64,000 bases of DNA from CAZWBR01 sp964632305 (lineage in GTDB: Bacteria; Bacteroidota; Bacteroidia; Bacteroidales; Prolixibacteraceae), in contig CAZWBR010000004.1 of the NCBI GenBank assembly GCA_964632305.1, positions 62,001 through 126,000 on the forward strand. Direction: 5' to 3'. Positions within the stretch are counted from its first letter, which is position 1, and each line of letters begins with the position of its first letter. The notes beneath the pieces are model-generated. The model did not search any database. It was not told the DNA's origin and saw nothing but the letters and a program-made list of their open reading frames with translations. Made by a program: the position numbers and the translations under genes. Positions 53,305-62,800 of the stretch are shown piece after piece.

Positions 53305-54613
53305 AATATGCTTTAGGAACGAACCTGAAATGGGGGCCAAAACGCTCGAAAGCAGCTTTATCCAGCATTTCGCGATGACTTGGATGGGCAATTGAAATCA
53401 GCAATTTTGCACGCTCCTGTAAGGTCTTCCCGTAAAGGTTGACAGCACCCTGTTCGGTGACCACCCAGTGGATATTAGCCCTGGTGGAAACAACTCCAGA
53501 ACCTTCAATCAGCGTAGGACTGATTTTTGACAATCCTTTCTCAGTAATGGAAGGCATGGCGATGATCGGTTTTCCACCGATTGAGTGGCCTGCCCCACGG
53601 ATGAAGTCGATCTGACCACCAACACCTGAATAGTGTTTGATCCCGATAGAATCGGCACAAACCTGACCTGTGAGATCGATGGCCAATGCAGAATTGATAG
53701 CAGTTACTTTATCGTTGCGACGGATGATATGTACATTATTAGTATGGGCAACATCCATCATGGCAACCATCGGGTTATCGTCGATGAAGTCGTAAAGGGT
53801 TTTGGTACCCATCAGGAACGAAGCTACCATTTTACCTTTGTCAATCTGTTTGCGACGACCGTTGACCACTCCTTTTTCTACCAAAGGAAGGATACCGTCG
53901 GAGAACATCTCGGTGTGAACACCAAGGTCTTTGTGGTTACCCAACTGAGCCAGTACGGCATTCGGGATACCGCCAATCCCCATCTGTAAGCAGGCGCCAT
54001 CTTCAACCAATGCAGCTACGTTAGTACCAATAGCTATTTCGGTTGGGGTCAACTCTTCCATCTTGTGGGCATACAGCGGAGAATCGTCTTCGACGAAGAA
54101 ATCGATCATATCGGTGCTGATCATCGCGTCGCCCCAAGCGCGTGGTACGTTCGGGTTAACCAGTGCAATTACTACATCGGCACACTCAACAGCGGCCAGC
54201 GTAGAATCGACGGAAGTTCCCAGAGAAACGAACCCGTGTTTGTCGGGAGGAGATACCATGACCATGGCAACGTTTACCTTCAGATAACCTTCACGGATCA
54301 GCTTCTGTGTCTCGCTCAGGAATACCGGGATATAATCGGCATAACCCTGTTGGGTCTGTTTACGCATGTTACCGGCAACAAAAAACTGCTGGCTTACGAA
54401 AACCCCTTCAAACTCGGGATTGGCAAACTCAACAGCTCCTTCAATGTGGATGTGCTGAACTTTTACATCATAAATCTCCCCGGCACGACCACGTTCTACC
54501 ATCGCACGGATCAGTTTGTGCGGGGTAACAGCAACCCCGCTTAAATGAACACGGTCACCGCTCTTAATTACCTTCACTGCTTCTTCCGCAGTAACATATT
54601 TAGCTTGTCTCAT
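53303..54613 (-). CDS. Acetyl-CoA hydrolase/transferase family CoA-transferase
   Basis: A 436-residue class I CoA-transferase related to 4-hydroxybutyrate and butyryl-CoA:acetate CoA-transferases. The catalytic Glu is E235 in GVHTEMFSDG, preceded by MGIGGIPNAV; the C-terminal GSGVVSTRANIHWVVTEQGAV motif is also conserved. Next to the propionate pathway it probably exchanges CoA between propionyl-CoA and acetate or succinate (inference). The exact substrate pair cannot be told from sequence. It has its own -7 box and terminator. Confidence 0.9.
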   Translation of the reverse strand: MRQAKYVTAEEAVKVIKSGDRVHLSGVAVTPHKLIRAMVERGRAGEIYDVKVQHIHIEGAVEFANPEFEGVFVSQQFFVAGNMRKQTQQGYADYIPVFLSETQKLIREGYLKVNVAMVMVSPPDKHGFVSLGTSVDSTLAAVECADVVIALVNPNVPRAWGDAMISTDMIDFFVEDDSPLYAHKMEELTPTEIAIGTNVAALVEDGACLQMGIGGIPNAVLAQLGNHKDLGVHTEMFSDGILPLVEKGVVNGRRKQIDKGKMVASFLMGTKTLYDFIDDNPMVAMMDVAHTNNVHIIRRNDKVTAINSALAIDLTGQVCADSIGIKHYSGVGGQIDFIRGAGHSIGGKPIIAMPSITEKGLSKISPTLIEGSGVVSTRANIHWVVTEQGAVNLYGKTLQERAKLLISIAHPSHREMLDKAAFERFGPHFRFVPKAY

Positions 54614-54644
54614 ATGAATAATATTACTAATTTCAAAATCGCCG

Positions 54645-54652
54645 CAAAGGTA
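54645..54652 (-). promoter_or_regulatory. Candidate -7 box of the CoA-transferase gene
   Basis: On the minus strand TACCTTTG, matching TAnnTTTG, about 32 nt before the ATG. No clear -33. Confidence 0.4.
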
Positions 54653-54811
54653 CTATTAAAATATTTTGAAGAAAAAATTAAATGAAGATTAAATGAGATA
54701 TTTATTTAAAAATCGAACAAACTATTAAAATGATTCAACTTTATTTAAAATCGTTCAATTTAAGCCTTCTCAAATCGAACATTATTCAGTGAATTATGTT
54801 TTAACTGGAAA

Positions 54812-56302
54812 ATGAAAGCAGTAATGACAAAATATGATTTGGCGGTTATCGGGAGTGGCCCGGGAGGATTTGCAGCCACGATGAGGGCTGTCGATTTCGG
54901 AAAAAATGTTTGCCTGATCGAAGCGGGAAACCTCGGGGGAAACGGCATCGTCAATGGTCCGCTCACCTCAAAGACCATGTGGGAACTCTCGGCCGACTAT
55001 GCCGTGGCCGCCGCCGTCGATCGGGGCTACCGGGCTTCAGGGCTTCAGGTCGATTATAACCTAGTGAAGAAAACGGTGCTGAAAGCCGCCAAGACCAAGC
55101 AGAACCAAATCCTCTCGCAGATCGAAACCTTTTCGCCCAAAGAAAGCGTCGGGGGCAGCATTACCTATAAACAAGGTTATGCCCGTTTTCTCGACCGCAC
55201 TCACCTTGAGATCAAAAGCGAAGCGGGCAGTGAAATTATTGAAGCCGACTATACCATTATCGCCACGGGATCGCGGCCCCGCTCCCACCCCGACCTACCG
55301 GTCGACCAGGTGCAGATCTTCGATTCCGACGGGCTCCTCAATCTCGACCGTTTCCCTGAACGGATGATGATTATCGGTTCGGGGATCATTGGCTGCGAGT
55401 TCGCCACCATCTTTTCCAATTTCGGCCATACCGAAGTTCACCTGCTCGACCGCACCCACCGGGTCATTCCTTTCGAGGATGACGACGTGAGCGATTTTGT
55501 TTCAAACAATCTCCAGAAGAACGGGGTCATTATCCACCATACCGCCAATCTTCGCACGGTTCGGAAACAGAAGGATTGCCTTGAGGTAGTGCTCGATTAC
55601 GAAGACGGCCACAGCAGCGTCGTCGAAGTGGATATTATCCTGGTTTCGATTGGCCGCGACCCCAATATCGAAGGGTTATGTCTCGAAAATGCGGGCATAG
55701 AAGCCGATCAGAAAGGCTTTTTGCGGATCAATGAAGAATGTACTATCGGCGATTTCGGCAAATGCAACATCTTTGCTGCCGGCGACGTGACCGGCCACAA
55801 AGCGCTTTACGGGGTAGCCGAAGAGCAGGGGCGCTTTATCGTCGAGGCCATTTTCGGGGAGGCCACCTACCCGCTCGACTATTCACATATGCCCACGCTG
55901 ATGTTCTTCAAGCCCGAACTGGCCTCGGTGGGTGCCAATGAGAAGATGCTGCGGAAGAAGAAGATACCCTACAAGGCCGCCTTCTATTCCAACGAACTGG
56001 TGAACCGTACCATCGCGATGCGCAATACGAACGGCTTCGTGAAGATCATGGTGAGCAACGACGGCAGCGACCGCATCCTGGGCATGAGGGCGGCAGGGCC
56101 GCAGGCCTCGGCTTTTATCGTATCGATCGCCTACCTGATCAACTCCGATATCCGCCTGCAGCAGGTCTTGCAGAGCATCCATCCCCACCCCAGCGTGACG
56201 GAAGGAATTCAGGAATGTTTGCGCATCTTTTACAACCAATCGATCTTTAAACCAAAAGCTTTTCCTTCGCTGATCCGGGTAACCGAATGGAAGCCGGAAT
56301 AA
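54812..56302 (+). CDS. Dihydrolipoamide dehydrogenase-like flavoprotein lacking both redox cysteines
   Basis: A 496-residue pyridine-nucleotide disulfide oxidoreductase family protein. FAD site LAVIGSGPGGFAATM, NAD(P) site MIIGSGIIGCEFATIF, second FAD motif IFAAGDVTG and the C-terminal HPHPSVTEGIQE with the His-Glu pair are all present. The dithiol motif GGTCxNxGCIPSK reads GGNGIVNGPLTSK: the cysteines are G45 and P50. It cannot do classic dithiol chemistry. It could be a transhydrogenase-like or lipoyl-independent enzyme. A second Met (54824) is an alternative start. Locally it reaches about 55-60% GC by hand count, higher than its flanks. Confidence 0.88.
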   Translation: MKAVMTKYDLAVIGSGPGGFAATMRAVDFGKNVCLIEAGNLGGNGIVNGPLTSKTMWELSADYAVAAAVDRGYRASGLQVDYNLVKKTVLKAAKTKQNQILSQIETFSPKESVGGSITYKQGYARFLDRTHLEIKSEAGSEIIEADYTIIATGSRPRSHPDLPVDQVQIFDSDGLLNLDRFPERMMIIGSGIIGCEFATIFSNFGHTEVHLLDRTHRVIPFEDDDVSDFVSNNLQKNGVIIHHTANLRTVRKQKDCLEVVLDYEDGHSSVVEVDIILVSIGRDPNIEGLCLENAGIEADQKGFLRINEECTIGDFGKCNIFAAGDVTGHKALYGVAEEQGRFIVEAIFGEATYPLDYSHMPTLMFFKPELASVGANEKMLRKKKIPYKAAFYSNELVNRTIAMRNTNGFVKIMVSNDGSDRILGMRAAGPQASAFIVSIAYLINSDIRLQQVLQSIHPHPSVTEGIQECLRIFYNQSIFKPKAFPSLIRVTEWKPE

Positions 56303-56385
56303 TTTAAAGAACAGAAGACCTTTAGTGGGTAATTATCTTCAATTGATCCTATTCGGTCAGTTTATAATCGGTTTATTCCAAGCCC

Positions 56386-56484
56386 GAGGCATATCCGAGA
56401 GATGTCCGAGGTAAGTCCGGAGTATCGACGAAGCATTACCGATGGAGTACCGAATCATTACCGAAGGATTACCGAAGGAGCTCA
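56386..56484. repeat. 11-bp tandem array, nine units
   Basis: Units: GAGGCATATCC, GAGAGATGTCC, GAGGTAAGTCC, GGAGTATCGAC, GAAGCATTACC, GATGGAGTACC, GAATCATTACC, GAAGGATTACC, GAAGGAGCTCA. The sequence drifts but the period stays exactly 11, with a CCGA junction at most unit borders. Confidence 0.88.
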
Positions 56485-56704
56485 TAAACCGGAATGGATT
56501 TTTTCAACGGATTTCAGGTCGGGAACTGCTCTTGGGGTTGGATGTGATGGAAAATAGTAATTGCCTGAAATCGAAAGCTAAAGATAATAGAATTTTCAAA
56601 AAAAGCAATATACTAATACAATGAAAACCATATAAAGGATACAACACCTTATGATAATCCACTTTAACGGAAGGGTTTGTTGGTTTTCCAAATGATGCGA
56701 GTTA

Positions 56705-56859
56705 TTCATTGCCGTCCCATTTATGGGACGGAACTAAGACAAAATACCAAAGGCTTTAGCCACATATTATTCTTGAAATAATGAGGCTAAAGCCTGATTT
56801 CAAAAGAGAATCCCTATCCGTTGGCTAATCCCGACAATTGTCGGGACAACGGCAATGAA
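56705..56859. repeat. Nested inverted-repeat element (MITE/REP-like)
   Basis: Outer arms TTCATTGCCGT (56705-56715) and ACGGCAATGAA (56849-56859) are perfect. Inside: hairpin CCGTCCCAT / ATGGGACGG (56712-56731), hairpin AGGCTTTAGCC / GGCTAAAGCCT (56751-56795), and the 16-bp palindrome CCCGACAATTGTCGGG (56830-56845). No coding capacity. Confidence 0.8.
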
Positions 56860-57061
56860 GAAAAATAAAAAATTAATTGAGCGAAAATTAATGGGATTAT
56901 TCAAGGGACAAAGAGCCCCCAGTAAAAGATTTGGGGTAAGATGAGCTCCAGGAAAATTATTTGAGGCCTGATGAAGATTATTTTGAATTAAATGGTTTAA
57001 ATAAAAATGATAAAATATTTAACCAAATCTCTTCTTTCTCATTTTAATATGACATCATTGA

Positions 57062-58021
57062 TTATCTCGGCCCCATAAATCGGTCGCCATTAAAATGAAT
57101 CATGTGTTCCGGAAAATCCATTAACCACACTTCGGTATCCCAGGCAATATCGGCAGTATGTTTCTTAAATTCCTTAAAATCCGGAAAGGCAGAAACATAA
57201 ATTTTTCCCGCAGTACAATTTTCGAGTAGTTTTTCTAATTCAATCATCCGTTTTGGAGAAACAGGACCATGTGAAGTCACCGCCTCAATCAGAAAAAGCC
57301 AATTTTTGCTCTTATCATACAAAACAATATCAGGTAATTTACTATGCTCATTAATAGGAATACCCAATTCTGATAAATAATTCAAATCGATATACAAGCC
57401 TTTATTCGCCGTATCTCCAACATACAGCAACTCGCTTCCGGGAGCAAACCGGGAAGCAAACTCCTTGATAATTGCAATTTGGACCTGATTATGCTTCCCG
57501 GGTGAGAACTTCAGCTTTTTTCCATTCGAAAGAATTACCGGGACCATTTGAATCTCTCTGTTTTTATTGTATTTATCCTGTAATGTTCCGATATTTTCTC
57601 TAAAATAATAAACTTCGGATTGCCAATATTTAGTTCCAAATGCATGAATGACATTTAACGCCTCTTCACTTAGTCTATAGTGATTATCCTTACTGTTGGT
57701 AGGCAGTTGGGGGTTTTCAGGATTATGTTCTACTATTCCTGCCTGAACAAACTGGTGCAAGGTTTGACGACGGAATGTCTCCCGACTATTCTCTGCATAT
57801 TGCTTGTTATAATGCTCGGCAATAAAGCGCATGATTCCTTCATATTTAGCATTGACCTTGTTACCTACTACCGACATGCTAACCACCTTAGCATTTTTCC
57901 AATGATCTGTTTCTTTCAGATTGCATAATGCCAACAATGTAAGTGCCGATCGTTCGTTTTGTTGTCTGACAGGTAATCCTAATGCATTAAGAATCTGTTG
58001 TGCTTCGGAAATTTTGCTCAT
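57062..58021 (-). CDS. BsuBI/PstI family type II restriction endonuclease
   Basis: A 319-residue enzyme. The N-terminal winged-helix part (ILNALGLPVRQQNERSALTLLAL in part) and the catalytic part with FSPGKHNQVQIAIIKEF, ELLYVGDTANK, LPDIVLYDKS and FLIEAVTSHGPVSPKR match the BsuBI/PstI family; the PD and E-A-V elements form the metal site. Family members cut CTGCAG, so that target is likely but not proven. It overlaps the methyltransferase gene by 35 nt, downstream of it. Confidence 0.92.
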   Translation of the reverse strand: MSKISEAQQILNALGLPVRQQNERSALTLLALCNLKETDHWKNAKVVSMSVVGNKVNAKYEGIMRFIAEHYNKQYAENSRETFRRQTLHQFVQAGIVEHNPENPQLPTNSKDNHYRLSEEALNVIHAFGTKYWQSEVYYFRENIGTLQDKYNKNREIQMVPVILSNGKKLKFSPGKHNQVQIAIIKEFASRFAPGSELLYVGDTANKGLYIDLNYLSELGIPINEHSKLPDIVLYDKSKNWLFLIEAVTSHGPVSPKRMIELEKLLENCTAGKIYVSAFPDFKEFKKHTADIAWDTEVWLMDFPEHMIHFNGDRFMGPR

Positions 58022-59609
58022 GGAATTCCTCCTGTTTTTTCAATAGAATTTGTATAATTAGGTTATCGATATCTTCCTGTTTAAAATCTGAACTCTGCTG
58101 AATTAGATGATTTCCTATTTTCTTAATCAGGTCCAATGGGGGCAATGGCATCTCCCGTAATTCTGTTGCACTAACATTTACATTCCCGTTAAAAATACGA
58201 AAATAATTATCAAACAATTTACTGTTTAAAACAGCAGCCAATCCAAAGAGTTCCGTTTGATCAAGATTACCTTTTGGACGATAGATGTAATTCACTTTGT
58301 TCTCTATTCCTATATATTCGGTATCATGACTATTTGCCAAATATGGAGAAGCGATCAGTCTGCTTTTATCATCTTTAGCGCTAAAACGGCGAAGAAGGAT
58401 GTAATTTTTATTTGGGACAAGCAAGGATTGGCTTTCCTTACATACCTGGATATATTGTCCTTTTTTGGGCTTATGAACCGGCCATTCAAAATGCATCTTA
58501 TTAACATTATGAAGCCAGATCAAAGGCACTAAAATGATTGTGCTGTTTTCGTAAATTTCCCGGATATATTTGTTTGCCCTGAAAGCGACTACCGGTCCGG
58601 TAGAAATTTGAATATTAAATTTGTTCAAAGTGCCATCCCAGCTTTGAAACAGGTTAAGTATTTCTTCTTCATCATCATTCACCGGAAGGTGCAAAATTTT
58701 CTCTTTGCTTTTCAGATCAATAATCCGTTCCTGGGGATAGGTTTTTGAATGAGGCATCGTTAAATCATTAATCCCTTTTGAACTGGTAATCAATACCGGT
58801 TTGCCCTTAATATTTTGTACTGATTTCACCCCTTTCAGTATGATGGTTTCCTGCAAGACATTGTCTCTTTCAAATGTATCTTTTCTCGAATCAAAAATAT
58901 GAACCTGTTCAATCCTTATATTTTTGAAGAAAAACTCCCTGAAGGACTTAAAATAACTGCCCGATGCATAACTGCGAGGGGTTATAAAAATCAATTGACC
59001 ATCAGTAGAAAGCAGTTTTGAAGCAATAGCCATAAATATGGCATAAATATTCGGTTGGCCTTTGGTAATAGCAGATGTGACCTTTGCCCTTTGATCTTCC
59101 TTATTAAGTTTAAAATAGGGAGGATTGGAAATAATATAATCGTAATTTAAATTTTCTTCTGAGGAAAATAATGTCTCGTTATTCAATACCTTTGAATTAT
59201 GCAGAATAAAATCATCTGTAATTAAATCGTATTGAAAGGATATGTTTTTCTTTTCAAGCCAAATCTTTAAGTAATCCAAAACCTGCCTGGTAAATGGGAC
59301 GATCTCTTCATCGGTTTCAAATGCATCAAGACGGATAAATTCAACTTTTAAATCTGAATTTATAAGATTTTCAATCAAAGCACAACTTAGAATCGTTGTT
59401 CCACAACCTGGATCAAGAATTGTCAATCTAGTTTGTCCTGATTTAGCCATGTTCCCCATAAAACGGGCAATTCCGGGAGGTGTTAAAAATTGGCCCTTCC
59501 CCTTTTTATGTTTTTGGGTAACAAATGCCGAATAATTGAGTCCTATCCTATCAGCATAATCAACAGGCATTTCAAATTCATTTGGCGACAAAATCTCAAA
59601 ATTCTTCAT
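57987..59609 (-). CDS. Type II N6-adenine DNA methyltransferase partnered with the BsuBI/PstI-type nuclease
   Basis: A 540-residue gamma-type adenine methyltransferase. Seen: KKGKGQFLTPPGIARFMGN, SAM motif ILDPGCGTTI (DPGCG at 66-70) and catalytic NPPYF (162-165), then an Eco57I-like target-recognition region. It would protect CTGCAG or a related site. The gene precedes the endonuclease, so methylation can be established first. Both genes have lower GC than most of the window. Confidence 0.92.
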   Translation of the reverse strand: MKNFEILSPNEFEMPVDYADRIGLNYSAFVTQKHKKGKGQFLTPPGIARFMGNMAKSGQTRLTILDPGCGTTILSCALIENLINSDLKVEFIRLDAFETDEEIVPFTRQVLDYLKIWLEKKNISFQYDLITDDFILHNSKVLNNETLFSSEENLNYDYIISNPPYFKLNKEDQRAKVTSAITKGQPNIYAIFMAIASKLLSTDGQLIFITPRSYASGSYFKSFREFFFKNIRIEQVHIFDSRKDTFERDNVLQETIILKGVKSVQNIKGKPVLITSSKGINDLTMPHSKTYPQERIIDLKSKEKILHLPVNDDEEEILNLFQSWDGTLNKFNIQISTGPVVAFRANKYIREIYENSTIILVPLIWLHNVNKMHFEWPVHKPKKGQYIQVCKESQSLLVPNKNYILLRRFSAKDDKSRLIASPYLANSHDTEYIGIENKVNYIYRPKGNLDQTELFGLAAVLNSKLFDNYFRIFNGNVNVSATELREMPLPPLDLIKKIGNHLIQQSSDFKQEDIDNLIIQILLKKQEEFHEQNFRSTTDS

Positions 59610-59784
59610 ATTGACAAAATTATAAAATTAAGACGATCAAAAGATGATCTATTTCGTAACATGTTTCATTAATTGAGGAAATCATCATTGGAATAACAAG
59701 TTTCCAATCTCTCCAATCTTCAATTTACATTAAATTTACCTTATTAAGGACTCTTCTTTTCAGGCGGTCTCGCCTAAAAATCGT

Positions 59785-59792
59785 TATCTTTG
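59785..59792 (+). promoter_or_regulatory. Candidate -7 box of purL
   Basis: TATCTTTG matches TAnnTTTG, 45 nt before the ATG. A TTTTC element near 59758 is a weak -33 candidate. Confidence 0.4.
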
Positions 59793-59836
59793 GGCCATTA
59801 TTTCAACACATATTCCGTTAACAAAAACACATTGCA

Positions 59837-62800
59837 ATGATCCTGTTTTTTGAAGGGAAAAATAACCTGATTGCCGTTGACGCACACCGCAACCTCGCGG
59901 AAAATGACATCGAAAAATTGATCTGGCTCTTCGACCAGGCCCAACCGGTAAAGGCCGACACCGTGGCCGGCACCTTCGTCGGTCCCCGCAAGGAGATGAT
60001 CACCCCGTGGAGTACCAATGCCGTGGAAATTACCCAGAACATGGGCATCGGCGGTATCGTCCGCATCGAGGAGTTCTTCCGCTCGGCTGCCGAGAAACCA
60101 AAGTTCGACCCGATGTTGCAGGCGCTCTACAAGAACCTCGACCAGAAAGTCTTCACCATCCTGCATGAGCCCGATCCGGTAGTCTATATCGAAAATATTG
60201 CCGAGTACAACCGCAAGGAAGGCCTCGCGCTGAGCGACGACGAGATCAGCTACCTCGAAGAGGTGGCCGTCAAGATGGGCCGCCGCCTCACCGACAGCGA
60301 GGTGTTCGGCTTCTCGCAGGTGAACTCGGAACATTGCCGCCACAAAATCTTTAACGGGATATTTATCATCGACGGCGAAGAGAAACCTTCGACCCTCTTC
60401 CAGTTGATCAAAAAGACGACTCAGACCAATCCCAATACGATTGTTTCGGCTTACAAAGACAACTGTTCCTTCAGCGAAGGGCCGAAAGCCGAACAGTTTG
60501 CTCCCGGCAGACAGGATACCTCCGATTTTTTTCAGGTCACCGATATCGATACCGTCCTTTCGTTAAAGGCCGAAACCCATAATTTCCCCACCACTGTCGA
60601 GCCATTCAACGGCGCAGCAACCGGTACCGGCGGCGAGATACGCGACCGTATTGCCGGCGGGAAAGGAAGCTACCCGATTGCCGGGACCGCCGTATATATG
60701 ACTTCCTACTCACGAAACGACGACAATAACCGTTCGTGGGAAGCCAATACCGAGCCGCGCCCCTGGTTGTACCAGACTCCCGAAGAGATCCTGATCAAGG
60801 CTTCGAACGGTGCATCCGACTTCGGAAACAAATTCGGTCAACCGCTGATCAACGGTTCGGTGCTCACTTTCGAACATTTCGAGAACCAGAAAAAATTCGG
60901 GTTCGATAAGGTGATCATGATGGCCGGCGGGATCGGTTACGGTCGTAAAGAAGATAGTTTGAAAGAGACTCCCGGCATCGGCGATAAGGTAGTGCTGCTC
61001 GGTGGCGATAACTACCGTATCGGCATGGGCGGCGGCGCCGTTTCATCGGTCGATACCGGCGAATTTGAGAGCCATATTGAATTGAATGCTGTTCAGCGCG
61101 CTAATCCCGAGATGCAGAAACGTGCTTATAATACCATCCGTGCTCTGGCCGAGTCGGGCAATAACCCGATCATCTCGATCCACGACCACGGCGCCGGCGG
61201 CCACCTGAACTGTCTGTCGGAACTGGTGGAAGAGACCGGTGGTAAGATCTATATCGACCAGTTGCCGGTCGGCGACCCTACCCTCTCAGCCAAAGAGATC
61301 GTGGGCAACGAATCGCAGGAACGAATGGGCTTCGTCACCAGCGAAGAACATATCGACCTGATCCGCCGCATCGCCGATCGTGAGCGTTCGCCGATGTACG
61401 TGATTGGCGAAACCACCGGCGATCATAAATTCACCTTCGAGAACCGAAATACGGGCGAGAAACCGATCGACTGGGAACTGGCCTATATGTTCGGGAAACC
61501 GCCGCGTACCGTACTGGAAGATACCACACAGGAAATTAATTATAAAGCGCCTGAATACAGCAAAGATCAGGTCAATCACTATCTGGAGAACGTCCTTCAA
61601 CTGGAATCGGTCGGTTGTAAAGACTGGCTGACCAACAAGGTGGACCGTTCCGTTACCGGCCGTATCGCCAAACAGCAATGTGCCGGAGAGCTGCAACTGC
61701 CGTTGAACAACCTCGGCGTCGTGGCCATCGATTTCCAGGGCGAAAAGGGAATTGCCACTTCGCTGGGACTTGCCCCGGCAGCCGCCCTGGTCGACGCCGC
61801 CAGCGGATCAGTTCTTTCGATCGCCGAATCGCTGACCAACCTTATCTGGGCGCCATTGACTCATGGATTGAAAGGCGTTTCGCTTTCAGCCAACTGGATG
61901 TGGCCGGCCAAGAACGCCGGAGAGAATGCCCGTCTGTACAAGGCCGTTGAAGCCGCTTCCGACTTTGCCTGCGCTCTTGGAATCAACATTCCTACCGGGA
62001 AGGACTCGCTCTCGATGACCCAGAAATACAAGGACGATGTGGTTTATGCCCCCGGAACGGTGATCATCTCCGCATCGGGCGAGGTTTCCGACATCCGTAA
62101 CATTGCAGAACCGGTGCTGGTGAACGATGCTTTAAAACCTCTTTATTATATCGACTTCTCGAAGACCGCGAAGACTTTGGGCGGAAGCTCACTTGGTCAG
62201 GTTCTTTCGAAATTAGGACAAGAAGCACCGACAGTAACCGATCCTGCATACTTTATTAAAGCTTTCGAAGCCGTACAACAAGCGATTAACGAAGGTCTGA
62301 TTGCATCGGGCCATGATATCTCTTCAGGTGGTTTGATTACTACCCTATTGGAAATGTGTTTTGCCCAAAACAAAGGCGGTTTATCGGTCGACCTGACCGG
62401 AATTGGCGAAAGCGACAGCGTGAAAGCTCTTTTCAGCGAAAATCCGGGCATCGTCGTACAGGCTAATAATGCCTCAGCGCTTGAAAAACTTTTAGGCAAT
62501 GCAGGTATCAGTTTTGTGAAGATCGCTACTCCGGTTGAAGGCCGCACAATCGCCGTGATTAACGGCACTGATCAGTTCAATTTCGATATTGATACTCTAC
62601 GCGATAAATGGTTCCGTCCCTCCTACCTGCTCGACCGCAAACAGAGCGGTGAAAAGCTGGCGTTGGAACGTTCGGAAAGCTACAAGAAAAACGAACTGAA
62701 ATATGACTTCGGACAGTTTGCCGGAGAGTTTGCCAAATTGGGCATTGATCCGAAACGCAGAAAAGCCTCGGGTATTAAAGCCGCCATTATCCGTGAGAAA

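Larger units (their letters stand above)
56303..57061. other. Repeat-rich intergenic region
   Basis: About 760 nt of mostly low-GC DNA without a convincing gene. It contains the nine-unit 11-bp array (56386-56484) and the nested inverted-repeat element (56705-56859). Confidence 0.6.

Noticed and set aside
2033..56163. Avoidance of CTGCAG because of the BsuBI/PstI-type system
   Set aside because: I found CTGCAG at 2033, 7912, 13117, 17594, 20150, 34408, 35491 and a few more places, so there is no strong avoidance by eye; a real test needs counts.
56442..56624. 60-codon open frame over the end of the 11-bp array
   Set aside because: It overlaps the repeat in another frame than the 51-codon one. 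No recognisable motif or promoter; likely a by-product of a stop-poor repeat.
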